Below are positions 20,906 to 32,049 of a stretch of DNA of 64,000 nucleotides, one piece after another. Position numbers and translations under genes: made by a program. Source of the DNA: Lumbricus rubellus (Eukaryota > Annelida > Clitellata > Crassiclitellata > Lumbricidae); the NCBI GenBank assembly GCA_945859605.1, contig OX243821.1:21467873-21531872 (forward strand). The letters are read 5' to 3'. Position 1 is the first letter of the stretch; every line of letters begins with the position of its first letter. The notes beneath the pieces were generated by a model that saw only the letters and a list, made by a program, of their open reading frames with translations, made no database searches and had not been told where the DNA came from.

Positions 20906-21972
20906 CAGTGATATTTTAGTTCAGGGAATAATTTTAGTTATTATTTTTATTCTATTCTAACTTTTTATTTATTATTATTATTCTATTTTAGTTAATGAAA
21001 TAATTTTAGTTTAAATTATTATTATTCAGTTCAATGAAAATAATTTTAGTTTTTATTTAGTTCAAGTTCAGTTTGCATAATTAATACAATACATAGGAAA
21101 ACAACAGAAAAGTTACAGAACAAAAGAACGCCTATATTTAATTAACGTGGTGTGTTCACTGTGTTGGAAGAGTATTAATGAAGAATGCAACTGAAGTTAA
21201 ACAAGAATATGGTTATTTAATTTGTGGAAGACCCTCATCTCGAAAGATTTTCTAATTATGTTGCGACGACCTGCAGTGAGGATACAGCACACTGAAAAAA
21301 TCCGCTCAACGTAGGCCTATGCCTGAGAGGCTGAGGCAGTTACCAAATCCTGACCAAGCATGGACAGTTTGCTATAGCAACTTTTTTTATCTTGCCAGAA
21401 GTCAAGTGCATTGTCACACACAACATTGTCAGTATCCATTATATATCGATTCAGCTGATCCAGAATAGTGTCATTATTGTTCGATGTTGCCGGTAACTCA
21501 GCAGCCTTACATTTGGATTTATTTGTTATAGCATCGTAAAAACGAAGAATTTCCAAACCGGACTATCCTTTTTTCGCCCAGCGAGCAATTTTGCAAGCGA
21601 ACTCATTATTATTTACTTTCTAAACAAAATAAATATTTCAGTATGAATAACAACCACACTTCGCTGCTTTTTCTGAAATAAAGGAAGCGGAAGTTGATAG
21701 AATTGCGGAAGTTGATAATGGGCGCGTTTTTTGACATCGGAGCGTTCACCCAGTGCATTCCAAAACGTGATCGAAAAAAATTTACACGACTTTCAACAAT
21801 TTTCGTTTGGCTAATAATTTTAGTTATTATTATTATTCAGTTCGGTACTTTTAAATATAGTTTTTATTCTATTTTCGTTAGTGAAATAATTATAGTTATG
21901 ATTTCGTTATTATTAACGATTCCGCCAAAAAATTTAGTTTTTATTTAGTTCTCGTTAACGAAAATATCACTG
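20906..21972. mobile_element. hAT-superfamily DNA transposon, internally deleted
   Basis: Left terminus CAGTGATATTTTAGTT at 20906 and right terminus (complement) CAGTGATATTTTCGTT ending at 21972 match at 15 of 16 positions. The element is flanked by a perfect 8 bp duplication CTTGGGGG (20898-20905 and 21973-21980), as hAT transposases make. Subterminal TTTTAGTTATTATT repeats are present at both ends. It carries a transposase C-terminal relic on the minus strand. Confidence 0.9.
21225..21556 (-). pseudogene. hAT transposase C-terminal (dimerisation) region
   Basis: ALDFWQDKKSCYSKLSMLGQ followed by DLVTASASQA, then after a frameshift GRRNIIRKSFEMRVFHKLN. This is the signature end of hAT transposases (LxFWxxxxxxYPxLSxLAxDLLxxPxSSxxxERxFSxxGxxxxxRRNxL). 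The DDE catalytic part is missing, so the surrounding element cannot move on its own. Confidence 0.8.
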
Positions 21973-22077
21973 CTTGGGGGTGGCATCATGTTGAGATTAA
22001 TTATCAATTCCATCTGTGGAGGTTTCAGTAGTTTTATAGGTGGTCTGATGAAGGTTCAGAAGGGTAATTTGTTTAAT

Positions 22078-23017
22078 TCAGGTTATCTCAGTCTGAGTCG
22101 CTATTGATGCTGTTTTCTTTGGTGCTTTTACAGTGTTTGCATATGAAGGAATTGAAGGGCCGGATGTTCTGTCTACAATATTCCTCGCTTTCGCAAAGGA
22201 AACTGCTTGTGTTACTTTAACTTTTTGTATTTCTCTTTCTCTTTTCCATTTAGGACAATCTTTCGAATACGCTGGATGGTTCTCTCCACAGTTTACACAC
22301 TTAGGGGTCTTTTGGCATTGGATCTCGCGTGTTTCTATGTGTCCTTCTTCACCACATCGTGGGCATGTGTCGTTTCTCTTGCAATTAGCTCTGTGATGTC
22401 CGAACCGCTGACATTTAAAGCAGCGCATTGGCTGGGGAATGAAAACCTCCACCTTCAGGACTTTTGGTGGAGCATGATTTTCAAATGTTAGTATGATGGT
22501 ATCAGTTTGTTTAACCTGTCCGTCTCTTTTGATGGTTATTCTCTTTGCTTTCGATACTCCTTGTTCTCTCAATCCATCCACAATCTCTTCCTCTGAACAT
22601 TCTCTCAGGTCAGGGGTTCGCACAACCCCTTGACTGGTGTTTAGGCTGCGATGCCCTGAGACTTTAACCGGGATGTCAGCAAAACTCTTGGAAGATAAGG
22701 TTGTTTAAGCGAGCATGCCTCTCAAGATCCTCGACTTTGGCTTCGAGCACTTTCGTGGACGATTTGATAGCAGATACCTGGTCGCTGATTTCATGTAGAG
22801 ATTCCTCGATTTTTGCGAAGGTTTCTATTTTGGTTGCTTCCATGTTCTGATTAATCGAGGCTGTTACGTCCGCAGTCACCTCCGCTGCGAGTTCCTTGAC
22901 TAGAGATTTCATCATAGGAATGAGAAGCGTGGATAGACGGTCCAGTAGAACATTCAGTTTCTTATCGTCAAGGACTAATTCGGATAGTTCCTCAACCTTT
23001 GCCATCCTTTTTGCCAT
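22078..23017 (-). pseudogene. LINE ORF1 (gag-like, coiled coil + RRM remnant + zinc knuckles)
   Basis: Two minus-strand frames belong together. 23017-22676 begins MAKRMAKVEELSELVLDDKK and is a long helical, coiled-coil-like segment ending LEDLERHARLNN. 22623-22078 begins after GHRSLNTSQGVVRTPDLREC, a remnant of the RRM-like ORF1 domain (xHRSLNSSKGVIxxxDL). It continues with a basic stretch and then three zinc knuckles, CFKCQRFGHHRANC, CPRCGEEGHIETREIQC and CVNCGENHPAYSKDC. This is the layout of jockey-type ORF1 proteins, which bind the element's RNA. A frameshift near 22670 and a shortened RRM break it. No ORF2/RT follows; a hAT element sits just beyond the 3' end. Confidence 0.8.
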
Positions 23018-23670
23018 ATCGATAGATTGTGAGCGAAGTTAGAATTGAAATAAAGTCGAAATTCCAACGTTAGCAAAACAAACTGCGGTAGACAGTCCTC
23101 ACGTGTAATTACGAGTTGACTGGGTGTGGCCGTGCAGATGCGTAGTTAGTTAAAGTTCATACCAACGATGTAAATTCTCCATTATTTTGAAAGTTATTCA
23201 AAGCTGCCAACACGAAACGGCATCCCGACGTTTTCGCTGTTTTACTGTAAGAAAGCTGTTGCTCAAACGAGTTTAAATCCAAAATTTGTCGATTATTTCG
23301 GTCATGCTACCGTCAGTCCACCACCATGATCACATGATCACTTCTTCAGTTGAAGTATGAGCGGAAGAAGAGAGATAATTGCGCCTCTGCGTTGAACTTT
23401 CCTCGTCGAACGAACGTCTCTGTGTGGCACTGGCATCGTTGAACGAACCGGACTTAAGCTCCCATATGTTGTATGTCGCCTCATGATTCTCACTCGCGAA
23501 AGGTCCCAGCGACAGCAACATCAGTTCATTTTCAAAACGGGTTCTTTCTTCTCAAATCACAGGTTTATATTCAGTTTCTGACAAACTACCGATCCCCTTC
23601 CAGGATCCAACCAGCCATATTAAGTAACACATTGACAGCTGTTTAGTACAACAGTCAAACAGTAAAAGCC
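23018..23670. other. no gene seen
   Basis: Possibly the 5' UTR of the LINE above (GC content slightly raised to about 23100), then unremarkable sequence. The 63-codon minus-strand frame with ASATQRRSFDEESSTQRRN (23330-23521) contains a small internal peptide duplication but no known motif. Confidence 0.35.
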
Positions 23671-23879
23671 TGACATTCAACCGTACACCAAGACTACCAG
23701 TCTTACCGCCAAAACTAGCCTATGGAACTCCTCACTAGCTCTCAGGTGCACTCGCCCACACATGGTCCCTCCTGACCATCCTACTAAAGGTCTCAGATAG
23801 GCAGACAGACAGTAACACAGACTGAGACACACAGAGGCAACAGGTAAATGTAACAGTAACCTGTAACAATATATATATA

Positions 23880-24034
23880 TATACTTCGACAGTAGTTTTA
23901 CTTTCAATGGCATATTCCAATGCATCCCTGTGATTACGTTCAACATGCTTTTTAAAACTTGCCGCAGTTGTATAGATTTGATTGCAAGCAGAAATGCCAC
24001 ACAATAATTCACATCGTTCATTTGATGAATGCAT
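23880..24034 (-). pseudogene. C2H2 zinc-finger exon fragment
   Basis: MHSSNERCELLCGISACNQI, YTTAASFKKHVERNHRDALE. CGISAC...FKKHVERNH has the spacing of one C2H2 finger (C-x4-C-x12-H-x4-H, slightly atypical). The following codons run into a TA microsatellite (23870-23882), so the exon ends or is cut there. It lies downstream, same strand, of the acidic ORF at 24492-24863 and may belong to the same degraded gene. Confidence 0.45.
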
Positions 24035-24148
24035 TAAAACTCAAGTTTATTTCTGAAACTTTGCAAAGTCTCTTCATTTTTCTAGTGCTACATCATCAAA
24101 TATAAAAAGGGGAGAAAAAAGAGAGAAGAAGACAGTTTCATAGCACTC

Positions 24149-24400
24149 TCACTCGTCGTCACTTATAAGTACAGCATCTTCATAACATTCTCTCGAGCTA
24201 ATCTCTTGTACATTTGTTGCATTAGAATTGTTGATCGATAGCCATAACATCTCATCATCATAACGCATTCCTGAATCCAAAATAGACATAGATTTGTCAC
24301 TAGCTCTCAGGTGCACTGGCCCACACATGGTCGCTCCTGACCATCCTACTAAAGGTTTCAGATAGGCAGACAGACAGTAACACAGACTGAGACTCACAGT
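24149..24400 (-). pseudogene. duplicate of the acidic C-terminal exon
   Basis: DKSMSILDSGMRYDDEMLWL, SINNSNATNVQEISSRECYE, DAVLISDDE-stop, nearly identical to the end of the frame at 24492-24863. Upstream of it sits a copy of the CTCAGGTGCACTSGCCCACA block that is also found at 23740-23850. Confidence 0.6.
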
Positions 24401-24491
24401 TTATTTCTGAAACTTTGCAAAGTCTCTTCATTTTTCTAGTGCTACATCATCAAATATAAAAATGGGAGAAAAAAGAGAGAAGAAAGCACTC

Positions 24492-25095
24492 TCACTCGTC
24501 GTCGCTTATAATTACAGCATCTTCATAACATTCTCTCGAGCTAATCTCTTGTACATTTGTTGCATTAGAATTGTTGATCGATAGCCATAACATCTCATCA
24601 TCATAACGCATTCCTGAATCCAAAATAGACATAGATTTGTCACTGCTAGTTGCACTCGCATCCGCATTGGTTTCAACACTCCACATGGCTGAATCATCTG
24701 CATCTGTGATGTCGCTCCAGGCATCTAGGTTGAAGAACTCTGGATCCAGCGCCATCAGAATATCCTCATCAACCCCCGTGCGAGGTGTACCATCATCCGA
24801 CGTCCCAGCTCCTCTCGGGGGTAGTGGTGAAACCGTTTTAAATGTAGTCGGGATCCCGGTCAATGGTGGTCGGGGTGACGTAGCGGTCGAGGTTTCCTAG
24901 GTCTGTGTAGGTGCATTGGCCACATTCGTGGTCGAGTCGTCATTGGGTGGTCCCAGTAAAGTTGTGTCCATCATTTCAGCATCGTCCATCAATGATTCAA
25001 AGGTAAGAACCGATTGGTTACTGTTAACTGTGGAGCAGGCTGTGGAGACGGGGTGGGTGATCTCCTAGGTCGTTTGGCCGTATGTTTCGCCATTG
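24492..25095 (-). pseudogene. degraded acidic ORF, family not recognised
   Basis: A possible start at 25095 gives MAKHTAKRPRRSPTPSPQPA with NRFLPL soon after, then a frameshift. The frame continues as ESLMDDAEMMDTTLLGPP, GIPTTFKTVSPLPPRGAG, EDILMALDPEFFNLDAWSDI and ends in DAVIISDDE. The pattern of a basic, proline-rich start with NRFxPL and a long acidic body recalls the first ORF of some retroelements, but I cannot name it. There is at least one stop and one frameshift. The last ~80 codons are duplicated at 24149-24400. Confidence 0.4.
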
Positions 25096-25404
25096 TCCAG
25101 GTCAATAGGTTAGTTGTTTAAGGTCTCAGTTGGTGCTTGGAAGTACCAGAGTACTAGGAGGTCCCACAATAGCCAGGGTTAGGATCTAGTTCGGTTGGTG
25201 CCGATATGTTTGGCCACCTCAGAGATCCTACATCTGATGTTGGTTATCTTAGAGCCCTATCGTCTCGTGATCTGGTCATATACCACTTCACAGGTTTTCT
25301 CCTTGTCAGTGGGGTCCAGTCCGGTGAGGATCGATCGGTGGTGGGATGGCCTCACATTGAGGTGGTTATGGACCAGTGTCCTGAGATGGTCCCCGGCGCG
25401 GTTG

Positions 25405-26010
25405 ATATTATTCACATCCATTGTCATCCACCATTTAAACCCCCAACGACTATGACGTAGCACTTCTGTGCAGTTAAAATAGTTGTAAAAAAGCTCATGG
25501 TCCTCCGATTTGGATTAATTTTCCAGTGGATATGTGAATGGAAAACGGAGGTTGGTGCTGTCCTAGAATTCTTTTAAAAAGTCTTGGTTGTATGAGTCTT
25601 CAGGATGTCATTCCATCGTATACTTAAACTATTCAACATGAGTTGAAATTAACGCCATATGATTAAGGAAGTAAGATTATTATTTATCAAACTATACATA
25701 CATGTGAGCGCGTGCGTGTGTGCTTGCGCGTGTGCTTGCGCAGTACATGATGGCATACCTTTTCTTGCACAGCTTGGTTTGCTTTTCTGGCGGAGCATCG
25801 CCCAGGAGACCTGCTCTCCTCTTCAACACTGTGTCTATATAATTATATCACAAAACAGTAACAAATAGTTGGCCTGCCAAAGTTCATTTCTAAGAGGAAT
25901 CGTACAAAAATGTTAGTGGACCCAGGGCTTATCTGAGGCTACATGATGAAGGAGGCTACATGTGGTTTTTAGTCTAGCATCAAAATAGTGCTCAGCACTA
26001 CAGTTTCTGT
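25405..26010. repeat. segmental duplicate of 32050-32600
   Basis: TCATCCACCATTTAAACCCC, TATGACGTAGCACTTCTGTG, ATGGCATACCTTTTCTTGCA and GCGGAGCATCGCC recur in the same order at 32050-32600. Both blocks lead into a copy of the hAT transposase C-terminus. Confidence 0.8.
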
Positions 26011-26018
26011 TTCCTATC

Positions 26019-27153
26019 TTACTGCAACAACCATAGTTGATAAACTCTGTCGATATTGACTTCCAATCCAGAGCCTTGATACGACTTTATCCTCATCATC
26101 ATGATGTCCAAATGATTTGTCTCGACCCTGTTCTGACATTTGGTCTTGATAGCGTTCATCAAACTAAAACCACTCTCACAATCTGCACTAGAGACTTGGA
26201 ATGTTGCACACACATCCAGTAGATGACCCAACAATCAATCAATCAATACTTTATTGATCACCAATTCACCATGATTCATGCAATCAACAGATCAGACATT
26301 CATGTACATTGGCATCAATGGGTAAACCCAAAGGAACATAAGGTTTCGCTAAGCAGTGTCACCCTACATTCATCAGATATTAATTCGACAGTGTATGTTC
26401 AAGCATTATGTAACATACTACAATATTTATGTCTTATATGCTTTACAAGACGAATACTTCATCGTTGAATACAAATCGGACTGCATCGTCGAATGTCTTC
26501 ATTAGCCCAGACTTGAATTTTTCTGAAATTATGAATCTAAAATCACTGATGCACAAGTGTTTCGCACACTTCATTTGTATCTTGGAAGAAATTACAGTGT
26601 CTGCCAAACAGCTGCACAATTTCTTTACCTTTTCCTTTTTTTTTCTCCACTACCAAGAACAGCAGTGTCTCACAGAGCAATTGTTTCGAGCGACTTCCAT
26701 TCCATTGGTTCATTTTCTGGCACAGCATGCAACTTTTGCCCCAAGCAGGACACCCATAAATGATCCCATAGTGTGATCACTCCAAATATCAACTGTGAGG
26801 TTTACTGCAGGCACAGAAACCGGCTTCAGGATAAGTTTATCCTTCAAAGCAGCAACTGTGCTTGGAATGTGCTTCTCAGTCACAGTTGTAGGAGCTGGAA
26901 GCTGATACCTGCTGTCCAGAAGACCACAAAAGTGTTTGAAATGGTCATTTTCGACAATTGATAATGGCAGACCACAACCAACAACAAGATCCTCTACCAG
27001 TGCAGTGTTGATAGCAGCCCTTCTCGGGTGATGGGAATCATATTTTTGCGCTGGTGTCAGACTTACGGAATACTGCATTAACGAAGATTGGGCCACTGAT
27101 TTCACATCCTCATGTTTTCTATACTTGTCATACCTGCAATGAAATCCAAACAT
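26019..27153 (-). pseudogene. hAT transposase relic (ZBED/KIAA1586-like type), copy 1
   Basis: The N-terminal half (27153-26710) reads SVAQSSLMQYSVSLTPAQKY, LPLSIVENDHFKHFCGLLDS, then VPAVNLTVDIWSDHTMGSFM, the hAT motif with the first catalytic Asp region (VDIWSDxxMxGF). The C-terminal half (26234-26019) reads VCATFQVSSADCESGFSLMN, AIKTKCQNRVETNHLDIMM, the dimerisation helix of the same type (SSADCERGFSxMNxIKTKxRNRL). Between them, 26235-26290 is the CAATCAATCAATACTTTATT tail of a minus-strand LINE insertion, and the central DDE/insertion domain is scrambled. The copy is not functional. Confidence 0.75.
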
Positions 27154-27159
27154 TTAAAT

Positions 27160-27685
27160 TATTGTTATTGCTATTTTTACTTTTTTCATCCACCCAAAAA
27201 CAAATAAACATAATACAATTATGGCCGTTAACAAAATACTTTAACATAATTTGGTTAAGAAGGGATGGACAATAATCTGCTAATAGGGCCATGCATTTTT
27301 CATGCAAAATAGTTTTTAAATGACATAAGAGCACATGGCAGCACATTAAATTGCAGGAATACAACTTTAGATCATTAGGGAGAGAAACAATTAAAAATTA
27401 TTAGGTAAGTGTACATGCGACATGCAGCCCTCACGAATACCAATTATTAATTTGCAGTCGACGAATCGAGTTCAAAGCAGCTATATCAACAAGAAAAAAT
27501 CTTAACTAATGACTTCACTAAGTGATTTAGGACACTAATCTGGCCGAAATCGAAGCTGGGTTGAGAAATATTTAATAACTATTAATTAATCAGCCACAAG
27601 CTAAATTGAGAACAATTAATTGTTGCCGAAATAGAACGATTGGTGCACGAGTTATGACCTAAACACTAAACAGAACGCAACACAA
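27160..27685. other. no gene seen
   Basis: AT-rich sequence without recognisable features. Confidence 0.5.
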
Positions 27686-27689
27686 CTCC

Positions 27690-28062
27690 ATACTTTGAAG
27701 GCAACGTGAGAAAGGTGACGCTATGATTTTCTGCATCACATGCTGTTGATGAATTGATGAATGCAATGTCTCATCTATTCACTGATGTAAGAACTCTTTG
27801 CATATTTCAATGCAAAGTTGCCAAGTGCATCTTTGAAAGCCAAGTGCATCTTTGAATGCTTCAAAACACGAAATATAGTCTGCTCACATTGACCAGTTGT
27901 TATGATTACTCCCCCTGGAACAGCTCCATATTTTGAAGGTAACATGAGAAAGGTGACGCTACGATTTTCTGCATTGCACGCAGTTGAATTGATGAATGCA
28001 ATGTTTGCGCTATTCACTAATGTATGAGCTCGCGACATCCACTGTAGATGTGTGACTTGCAA
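27690..28062 (-). pseudogene. possible MULE-type transposase fragment
   Basis: The minus strand reads MSRAHTLVNSANIAFINSTA, SVTFLMLPSKYGAVPGGVII, TTGQCEQTIFRVLKHSKM. The VTFLMxPSxxGAxPxGVxIT...EQTxxxxLxxLK pattern resembles the front of a MULE-like transposase core in invertebrate elements, but the catalytic residues are not included and I hold this loosely. A sister copy with more damage lies at 20285-20600. 27690-27770 repeats the same words in a small tandem duplication. Confidence 0.3.
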
Positions 28063-28309
28063 GTGTTAGTTCGTGCACTGTGTAGCTACTTGCCTGCTGA
28101 GCCGGATGAATGATGACATCAGTAACTTGCGCTATACTAGGACATCCCAAATTAAACTGATGCATATAGGGATTACTTGATGAATAAAACAATGCAGTCT
28201 GTGGCCACAAACTCACCCATTGTTGGGAATGTCTATTCTTCTAAATAACTTTTAGTTTACATAACATAACATGGGTTTTAAGTGGTTCAGAAGATGCTGG
28301 GTCTGTGTT

Positions 28310-28480
28310 AGAACCACTGCAAATTTGACCTGGAACATTTAATAGCCCAATTTTCCTCTAGGTTCCTTTTAAATGCTGTGACCGTGTCCACCGACACAGT
28401 GCTGTCATCCAAACCATTCCACATGTCTACAACTCTAGCAATGAAAATTTTTAATTTAATTTGGAGAGTGATTATACTGT
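28310..28480 (-). mobile_element. LINE reverse transcriptase C-terminal fragment
   Basis: KIFIARVVDMWNGLDDSTVS followed by VDTVTAFKRNLEENW: the (F)xxRVVxxWNxLPxxVVxAxSVxxFKxxLDxxW end of CR1-like RTs, here with the tryptophan kept. It joins Penelope-like sequence at about 28480. Confidence 0.6.
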
Positions 28481-28797
28481 TTGTTATGTTTGAACACTGT
28501 TGCACTAAAGAAACTTATTCCCATGTCACTGTGCATGAGAGCGACCTTGATATCCGGAATTAGTGAGTTCAGAAAGTTTTTGTATTGTTTTAGTTCATCT
28601 ATTGTCCCAGGCCAAAGTAAGAAGTCATTGTTAAGGAATCGAAATAAGTCTAGTGGAAGTCTGGTGTTGGAGTGTTGTACTGATTCGGTGTAGCAATAGA
28701 TTGAATTGCTGTTACAGTAGTTTTTAGTGTCCTCAACTTTGCAGTGCATTATCTTCTGAAAGAGTTTTATAGGTGGATTTTGCTTATCTGCATGCAT
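28481..28797 (-). pseudogene. Penelope-like element RT fragment, copy 1
   Basis: LPLDLFRFLNNDFLLWPGTI, DELKQYKNFLNSLIPDIKVA, then MGISFFSATVFKHN. This matches the RT motif C region of Penelope-like elements (xRYIDDIFxIWxxxxxELxxFLxxLNxxxPxIKFT...FLDVTV). The two catalytic Asp of the xxDD box are Asn (FLNN), so it is inactive. 28660-28740 is repeated imperfectly at 28840-28905. Confidence 0.7.
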
Positions 28798-28999
28798 GGC
28801 ATCGTAAAAGATAGATGCAGTAATGCAGCCTTTTCAAGATTCTGTACTGATTCGGTGTAGCAATAGTCTGAATTGCTGTTGCAATAGTTTTAGAGTCCTC
28901 AACTGTCAAACGTTGCTACTTCATCTTTCGCTGTGCCATCTCTTTGAGCTTTGCATATCCATCCTTCATAAATTATTGTAGCATCACCTGTCTTTCTCT

Positions 29000-30130
29000 T
29001 GTGCTTTCATTTCATTTTTCCTTCGATCACCATTCTTAGCAGAGAATCTTCTCTCAGTTTGTTCATCCACTGTACCAGGCCATAGAAAGATTGTATCATC
29101 CAGAAATCGAAAGAAGAAGAGTGGGTGTATATGATAGTCGTGCATGGCTTTGTCATCAAATTCTTCGAGGTAGAGGTCGGTGCAGTTAGGTGCGAAGGTT
29201 TTTCCCATGACAGTTCCAAAGATTTGCAGAAAGACAAGTCCGCAGAAGGTGAAGTCGTTGTTTCTCATAGTGAGTTCGACATGTGCTTTACAAGGTGGTT
29301 TGGTCATTTCGAAACAAGTAGGCCAAAACCACAAAGCGACCTTCACCGAATATAGAGTAAACACCATCAGGTCGATATTGTGACGCTCTTTCTTTACCGC
29401 GGTGTAGAGATTTCCGAGTGTCGCGAGGAAAAGATGTTCTTGAAGAGGGACACCCTGTTCTAGGAACCTTTCTGTGATCTGTGATGCCAGAGCCCATTTA
29501 CCGAAGGACCACATTTCCTTCTTATTTCAGGGTTTAAGCCGTGGTCCCAGCACAATGTTGAAAGCCATTGGTGGAAGTGACGCTCTCTTTTCCGCGGTGA
29601 TCCAGTTGACCATGGTACGAACCGCTCCGGGATGACTGGCCAGTGACTGAATGGGGGCTAGCATCACGGGAATAGCAGGGCCCGTGTCAAAATTCTAAAA
29701 CTATATCATATGTGTCTTTGATGTAAGAAGGATGGTTGTGTGCGAGTGGTGCCAGGAAGTAGTCAATGTATTCACCGATGCGATGTGATTCTGTACCGCT
29801 GACAATAGGACGGCTTTCCGGCATGTCTTGTTGTGGCCATTTGTCCCTGGGCTTGTGTATCTTAGGTAACAGGTAGAAGTGTCTAAGTCGATCGTCCTTG
29901 TCTGCTTTAAGGTAATTAAGTTGTGCGAAGTTTATGTAACCCTTATCGCATAGTCGTCTCAGTATGTCGTTTATTTGAGGGAGTAAGTCAGATTTTAGCG
30001 GTTGAGGTATTGGAGTATGGTATTTTGTATTGTTTAGTTGTCTGAATGCTTCGTTTAAATAGGATTGTTTATCAAGAATACATACCACACCTCCCTTGTC
30101 TGCGGGTTTAACTACAAAGAGTTATAAAAA
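29000..30130 (-). pseudogene. Penelope-like element reverse transcriptase, copy 2
   Basis: In order on the minus strand: VVKPADKGGVVCILDKQSYL (30125-30070, the KPADKGGxVVVLD block), then RHFYLLPKIHKPRDKW and SRPIVSGTESHRIGEYIDYF (29890-29760), SYIKDTYDIVLEF, about 160 bases more than expected with a broken frame, then NNDFTFCGLVFLQIFGTVMG (29260-29200) and FFFRFLDDTIFLWPGTVDE (29110-29055), where FLDD is the catalytic box. This is the RT core of a Penelope-like element, a retroelement class with telomerase-related RT. Motif A (TLDVxxLYTNI) is only hinted at by TLGNLYTAV. No GIY-YIG endonuclease was found downstream. Confidence 0.8.
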
Positions 30131-30154
30131 TTGCGAATTCTTCTGGCACCTTAT

Positions 30155-30305
30155 ATAGTGCAGAGTATCGCTTCTATTCACTCTCACTCTGAAGATTGTG
30201 TGTATCGCTTCTATTCACTCTCACTCTGAAGATTGTGTGTATCACTTCTATTCACTCTCACTCTGAAGATGTGTATCGCTTCTATTCACTCTCACTCTGA
30301 AGATC
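30155..30305. repeat. short tandem repeat, four units
   Basis: TATCGCTTCTATTCACTCTC ACTCTGAAGAT recurs four times with 33-43 bp spacing, the variation coming from TTGTG inserts. Confidence 0.9.
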
Positions 30306-31270
30306 TCAAGTGATAAAGCAAAATATTGCACAGCAAAATTACAATATAAAGAGACCTACGGCGTTTGGAGCATCATCATAGCCGCATCTTTAACGGAGCC
30401 AACACCATCTGCACAGAGGGAAAATAAAATGGCACATTTGTTCACTTGCATACACGTAAGTAAAACATTGCAAACTGAACACAACACCCCTTATCCCTCA
30501 AAAAAGTTATTGGCCAAGTTACGACTAAATCCTTTCTTGACAATTCATCTACCCTAATGTTCGTGAGCGTGAATTTCTTAAAAGGAACTGTAAACGACGT
30601 GCATCTCTTCCAAAGATGTTGGTTACTTTCTCCATAAATTCTGTCTTGTTCAAAGGCACCAATCATGCTGCTACACCACTGCGCACCACAAAATGCAGTC
30701 TCAACAGTGAAAGTAGTGTACACTTGCACCGTTTATTTTGCTGTAGGCTACTTACCGTCACACCTTCCAGCTGATGACTTCCAAAGCAACTGATAAGCCT
30801 GCCTTTAGAATTTCAAAGAGGCTACGCTAGGCACTGCAGTACACCATTTATTTCTCAATTTTGGGCTATTTCACTATTATTTCTAAGCCCCGTCCCCTCG
30901 CATGTGGAATTGGATCTCGAGATGAACTGATCTATATCTCTCTGTTTCCTTTGACAAGTCGAACACAAGTGTTGAAGAAATGAAGAGATGTTCAATAATG
31001 TCTGATGTAGCATCCTCAATGCATCATATCTATACATAGTTCTCCCATTTGCATCTTCCAACCAGCGCATAACTTCTTTTTAACCGTCCAATTTTGGTTG
31101 GATAGGTGGAGTGGCAGCAAAAACTACGTCACGGGCATTTTGGAAGTCATTCATTCGCTATCGGCCATTTTGTTTTTAATTCAATGATACAGTTACGGTA
31201 CTCGGAGTTAAATGGTCTCTTTCCTTCAAATGTGGCATCACCTTGAAACGCATCAGGAAATTGTGTTAAT
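30306..31270. other. no gene seen
   Basis: Open frames at 30442-30729 and 30855-31070 on the minus strand show no family pattern. Probably further transposon-derived sequence. Confidence 0.4.
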
Positions 31271-31439
31271 ATTTTATTCACTCTCATATTTTGACACACT
31301 TCCATACCTTCGAACAAGACCGTGCTCTCTGACCTCACATCCAGCAGACCTATTTCTTGCACTGCCTGGGCAGTGTGGACACCCAGTTTCGGATTGCTTA
31401 TTTCTATCTTGTGTGCTATCTTTCTGCCATGACCGTAGT

Positions 31440-31740
31440 TGATACACTTTGTCGATATTGACTTCCAGTCCAGAGCCTTGATGCGACTTTATCCTTATCG
31501 TCATGTCCAAGCGGTCAGTTTCAAGCCTTTCCCGAGATTTGGTCTTGATAGAGTTCATCACGCTAAAACCATGTTCACAATCTGCACTTGAGGCTTGTAA
31601 TGTTGCAAACACATCCAGTGGATGAGCCAGCAAGATGAATTCTTCATAGTTGAGTGCAAATCGTCGAATGTCTTCATTAACCCAGACTTGGATTTATCTG
31701 AAATCGTGCTTCAGTATCACGTTTTCAGATTCATAATTTC
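31440..31740 (-). pseudogene. hAT transposase C-terminus, copy 2
   Basis: QVWVNEDIRRFALNYEEF, HPLDVFATLQASSADCEHGF, SVMNSIKTKSRERLETDRLD. Same family as 26019-27153 and better preserved around the dimerisation helix. The rest of the transposase is absent. Confidence 0.75.
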
Positions 31741-32049
31741 AGAAAAATGTGAGAGCCTACCTATTATCGGAAAGCCTCGCTTCTTTTGACACCCTGTAGA
31801 ACTTCTGCCATCCTCTTAAAAATTAGTTCCTATGTAATTATCACAACACAGTACCGTAGCACAAATAGTCGGCCTGCCAAAGTTCATTTCTCAGAGAAAT
31901 CGTACAAAAGTGTTAGTTAACGATAAAGTTAGTTTATATATTTAGCCGAAACCGCTTCGAATTTTCTTGTGAGTTGCCATCTTCTCCACTTCGTTTTGTA
32001 GGCTCCATGAATGCCGTCTTTAAACGAAAAGCAAAAATGAAACTATAAA

